Of a stretch of 35,118 bases of DNA, positions 31,225 through 35,118 are shown piece after piece. Where the stretch lies: assembly GCA_032433595.1 (NCBI GenBank), contig JASWJB010000389.1, forward strand, positions 1 through 35,118, in the 5' to 3' direction. The first letter of the stretch is position 1; every line of letters starts with the position of its first letter. The translations under genes and the position numbers were made by a program. The notes below the pieces were generated by a model that saw only the letters and a list, made by a program, of their open reading frames with translations, was not told the DNA's origin and made no database searches. The DNA is from Conoideocrella luteorostrata. Its lineage: Eukaryota > Ascomycota > Sordariomycetes > Hypocreales > Clavicipitaceae.

Positions 31225-34166
31225 GGTGACGACAGGCACGAGAGGACGGGCTTTTATGTCTAGTAGCAGCGGTAACTTGTCATCGCATGGCTGCTTAGAA
31301 GCAAACCCTGATTTCGGGTCCAGAGTGCTGTGTGCAGAATGCATCTGTCTTATAGTGATGCGAAGTAGGCACGGGAGGGAAGACGGGACGACAAATGGCA
31401 AGGGAAGAGGCACCTGCAAGCTGTTTGTATTGTACAAAAACGACTGACCAGCAGCACCATGCGAGTGCCGTCGTCACTGGTGGCCATGACTGATGACTGA
31501 CTGGCAGGTTTAGCACCCCTGATGAAGGACAGGATGAAAGGCCAGTAATGTTCGGCCCGTCTCGTGACGGCAAGCGAGCAGCGAGTAACCGGATTCCTGT
31601 TGGCCGCCATTAGAAAGACCAATCTTAGACTAGACAACATCGTACCGTAGAGGAGTGACGGCGCCATGGAACTTTGGGAGGCGGGAGCCGAGACGAGATG
31701 GTGGCGGCACAGAGGAAACCCTCTCCAGCCCTTGACTGAACGGTTCGTGGAGTCTCCGAATGTAACTCGCCCGTCCAGTCGCAGGCCAGAAGTCGGCTCG
31801 AAATAGTGAACAACAGACCTAACGCGGTATAGATTCCTGGCACCGGCCGGGGTGGTCGGCCCAAGTGACTACCTGACGATCTGATCGAATTACTAACTAA
31901 CGAACCAGCTAGCTACGCTGCAACGGCACCAAAAGCATCCGCGGTCGTGAAGCGGCAGCAGCAGACCAGACCAGATGGCACCGCTAAAGGGGAGGGGAGG
32001 GTGGAGGGCCAAAACTCGCAACAGTTTCCTGCGGCGTGCGTGTATTTCCAGAGACAGCACTGTAGAAGCGTTGAGCGTACTCGTTAAACTCGGATTAATT
32101 ATTGCAAAAGTGCTGTATTGCGCAAATACGACGCACCCATTGTCCCGATCCAATACTGACAAGGCTGGACTACCCCACAAACTGCTCCAGTTCAGCGGCA
32201 GATGCTGAAATACAGAGCATTGTTCCCTGCTTTGAACCCCAGAACCCATTGACACCCGCGAGGTGTGGAGACGCGCCCACTTGCAGTTGCACCCACCTGC
32301 CCACCTGCCCACCTGCCTGGGAACGCACCGCTCCACTTCTGCATCTATGCGGAGTTCGCCAGTTAATCTACCCACTTCCACGCGCCTGACATATTAATCG
32401 AGACATCGCGGCCTGCCAACGCACTCTGCCTCTGCCCTGGATGTCTCGATTAATTTGTCGACACCTTGCCACTGCCGTGTGGCAGGCGGGACAGACAGCG
32501 GAGGCAGCGGGGTGCTGTTCATCGTGTCATCTGCCCCGGACTCGAGGACATATCACGCTTTCCATCTCGACGTCTTCCTGTGAGAAACCTTTCTTGTTCA
32601 AAGACCCTCAACGAGACTCTTCTGCTCTCCTGTTGCGTTAAGCTGCATCGTGTGCTAGTTGGCCGAATGACACTGACTGGTTACCTGCATCATTAATATT
32701 GTACCTGCTTCGTACTACAATCCCTGCTCCGTACGTCATATCCGTCTCCTCCTGAGTTTGGTGCCTCGACGAAATGATTGGTCGCGTGCCTGACTGCACT
32801 AATATATGGGCAAGCGCAAACCCCGCGAATAGCAACGCCAGAAGGGCTCTCTCCAGTTCTGTCCTCAGCTCTAGTTGCTTTAGGGAGTAAACATGAAAAG
32901 TATGCAGCTCGGTCGATGTCGTGTGTCGTGCGTCGTGTGTAGATCATGCATGCACACGGCATACGAACAATGCGCGTCATGGAGCGGAGCGGAGCTGTGG
33001 CCTCAAAAGGGGGATAGAGGTCTGCGGGCACGGAGGGCACAGCCCAGCTCAGCTTGGCTAAATCCTTTCCATGACACTTACTACTTATTGTTATACATTG
33101 AGTATTGCATTGTATTGCAGTGCATTTGTACTCCGTACGTACTGTAGTGCCTAAATCCACCTCTACGCACCGTCTCTTCCCCTATCCTCGTTTCTGCTGC
33201 TCACATCCACACGCTTGCCCGGGTTTCTAAACACACCGGAGAGCCGGCTTTTTGGGCAAACATGTTCCAAGGCTTATCTTGCGGAAAAATAAGCAACTCG
33301 TCTTCGCTTAGCAACTACCTCTGCCCTGTATATCGACCAACTTTGATCACTGTCGAAGGTTAAACACAGCTAGCCTATGGTAGCGGAGCGCCAACGCACA
33401 AGCGTAAGTGGCACACTTAATTGAGCCAATCATCTACGGACATGTGCAAAGCCTGTTGTAGTGGCGCTTATCTGGATGAAGTTCTAATATTCTCGCCAAA
33501 GGAACAAAGGGAAGGAATCATGCCAGAACCTAACCGGACTGTAGTTATTGTCGTGCAGAAACTAATATGCCCGGGAATACCGAATAGACCCGGCGAAGAC
33601 CTCGGACATTGATCCTTCCGATGTGGAACCTCGGTCTAATTCACTGCCCGCCGTAGCTACACTCCTTGCGCAGTTGGAGCGTGACATACACTATACAGCT
33701 GCGGATGCTGTTGTAGCGAGAAAGGTAGACTGAGCTTATCCATCCTGGCTGATTGTTGGCCAACAACATCGCCCCTTAGCGGTACATGTTCAGTCGCGCA
33801 ATGTCGCAAGATACTAGTCAAGACGACGCTTTTACATCCAGCGATGGCTCCAATCGATGACATCTACGCCACAGGAGACGCTTTACTTGTGCTGACAGCA
33901 ATGGGGAATCTTCCGCATCATTATCTGGCGGTGCTTATGGTTCGAGCTGCCTTAGTGTTAAATGATACGCTATTAAATTATTGGTTGAGCAGCTGGATCT
34001 CAATACAGAAACAACCAGTCAGGCGAATCGTTAGGATTTCTTTGCCGTGATTGCTCAGGACTGAACCTTTCACGGGATGGCCTCTACTATGAGTACTATG
34101 GCCTCTCTGTGTAGTTTTGATATCCCTTTAATGAAAGGGTAGCGGTAGCCACCACAACTGTCATAA
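31225..34166. other. Intergenic region
   Basis: About 2.9 kb upstream of the ceramidase and downstream of the acid phosphatase. It contains a perfect 15-bp inverted repeat near 32393-32454, a CACCTGCC microsatellite at 32295-32318, CGGAGTAC-type sites at about 32727 and 33130, and from 33420 to 34060 a plus-strand stretch of broken short frames that may be a decayed gene. No intact gene can be supported. Confidence 0.6.
32393..32454. repeat. Perfect 15-bp inverted repeat with 32-bp spacer
   Basis: The left arm ATTAATCGAGACATC (32393-32407) and right arm GATGTCTCGATTAAT (32440-32454) are exact reverse complements separated by 32 bp. The next outer bases do not pair. It could form a hairpin in RNA or be a paired binding site. 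No flanking target-site duplication was seen. Confidence 0.9.
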
Positions 34167-35118
34167 CTAGAGCATGACAATAACAGTTAAAAAAGAGACG
34201 AGCCCAGCTAGATAAATGACCATGTAATTTCTGGAACCCCTGGCAACAGGAACTGTTGTCGTGGTGCTGGCGGGTCCGGCGGGTGAAGTCGTTGGGCCTC
34301 CTGGCGTGGGTTGTTGCCCAGCTCCATGAGATGTGATGATATGTGTAGGGTTCACTCCTGATGCAGATTTGCCATTTCCAGGAATAGAACCAGACGAGCT
34401 GGGGTGACTACATCATGTAAGCCGGTTGCCTTCATAATCAGTTTCTTAGGGAGAGGGGAGAAGGGGGCTTATACCCGGGCAAAGAGGTCATATGAATTAC
34501 AGTGCAAGGACAATCCGTAACTGTCATTGTGGTAGCCTATCCCGGTAAGTTTATTGAATGAATGAGTCGAAAGACTATTAGAACCAACCTCTGTGACGGT
34601 GTACGTCTTGGAACCCTGTATGAAGGTAGTAGATCCAGGGCAATAGGTGGTATAAGAGTCAACCACCTCCGTCACGGTAGTAACTCCACCCACAACTCTA
34701 CTTGACACCGTGGGGGAGCTGGAACGAGTCTCGATTCTAGTTCTTGAAGTATCCGTAGCAGTGGCGGTTCCATTGCCAGCTCCAACACCCTTCTTAATCA
34801 AAGTAAAGTCGTCTCCGCTGCTCCCGTCACTGCCCTTGACAAAAGACCAGGAGAGAACCGTTTCATTCACAATAGTGAGCTTGCTGAAGCCGTAATGCGA
34901 CTGGTCTAGCACACACGTGATATTGAGAAGCGATGCCCCCTTGGAAAGCGTGCTGTGGCTTTCAATATTCCCGGCCATACCGTTGATGATGTGGGTGATG
35001 GATTTGCCAGGGTTAGTGTAGTAGGTGTTGTTGTTGAGGACGGACGCTTTGTCGATGGTGCCGTTGCTTCCAAGGGGAAAGGTACGCTCGTACCAGTGGA
35101 TATGGCTGACGACGGATG
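34167..35118 (-). CDS. GPI-anchored acid phosphatase (purple/metallophosphoesterase type), C-terminal part
   Basis: Partial: the N-terminal part lies right of the window. Exons seen: 35118-34589, 34536-34475 (62 bp) and 34407-34167. The introns are 34537-34588 (52 bp, GTTGGT...GATAG) and 34408-34474 (67 bp, GTATAA...ATGTAG). The frame enters at SVVSHIHWYERTFPLG, the last metal-ligand block (usually GHxHxYER; here Ser replaces the Gly), then INGMAGNIE and a C-terminal beta-rich part (DQSHYGFSKLTIVNETVLSW). A Ser/Thr-rich region with TYTVTE, ATTMTVTDCPCTV and a T/P-rich stalk follows, ending in VIYLAGLVSFLTVIVML, a hydrophobic tail with no cytoplasmic residues, typical of GPI attachment. Such enzymes release phosphate from organic esters at the cell surface and are commonly phosphate-repressed; regulation cannot be judged because the promoter is outside. 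The family is firm, and the GPI anchor likely. Confidence 0.9.

Noticed and set aside
31893..32381. 162-codon minus-strand frame
   Set aside because: Cys/Trp/Ser-rich chance composition; no motif, no introns and no upstream signals.

Overview
The window is nuclear DNA from a filamentous ascomycete, most likely a member of the Eurotiales (Aspergillus/Penicillium/Monascus type). The evidence is the short introns (52-87 bp) with GT(A/G)AG(T)-type donors and CTAAC/CTAAT-like branch sites, the family set (GH125/Mug157, Hul5, Pab1, mitochondrial uS7, GPI-anchored acid phosphatase), and a dispersed intergenic motif TACGGAGTACTCCGTA typical of these genomes. No bacterial, viral, CRISPR, rRNA or convincing tRNA feature was seen.

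Layout. (1) 58-558 (+): last two exons of a GH125/Mug157-type mannosidase, cut by the left edge. (2) 755-4338 (-): complete three-exon HECT ubiquitin ligase of the Hul5/UBE3C type, convergent with the first gene. (3) 6975-9286 (+): poly(A)-binding protein Pab1, with an A-rich tract and a likely intron in its leader. (4) 10343-12200 (-): three-exon membrane protein of unknown function, with an overlapping membrane-type reading frame in its leader. (5) 14200-16502 (-): universal-stress-protein-domain protein. (6) 18283-19491 (-): mitochondrial ribosomal protein uS7m. (7) 20591-21020 (-): a tiny three-exon gene for a dsRNA-binding-fold-like protein of about 100 residues; its exons are too short to show up as open reading frames. 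(8) 21.3-28.85 kb: about 7.5 kb with no gene I can support, rich in the CGGAGTAC motif and short tandem repeats. (9) 28858-31224 (-): secreted or anchored neutral ceramidase. (10) 31.2-34.1 kb: gene-free apart from possible decayed coding fragments and a perfect 15-bp inverted repeat. (11) 34167-35118 (-): 3' part of a GPI-anchored purple-type acid phosphatase, cut by the right edge.

The genes do not form one pathway. Most are housekeeping functions (protein turnover, mRNA poly(A) binding, mitochondrial translation), with two extracytoplasmic hydrolases at the right end. Exon boundaries were worked out by hand from splice consensus and reading phase; each complete multi-exon model closes in frame to a stop codon.

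Most notable points: the hidden dsRBD-like gene, a 78-nt stop-free in-frame intron in the USP gene, the candidate autoregulatory A-tract of pab1, and a threonine where the catalytic serine of neutral ceramidase is expected.
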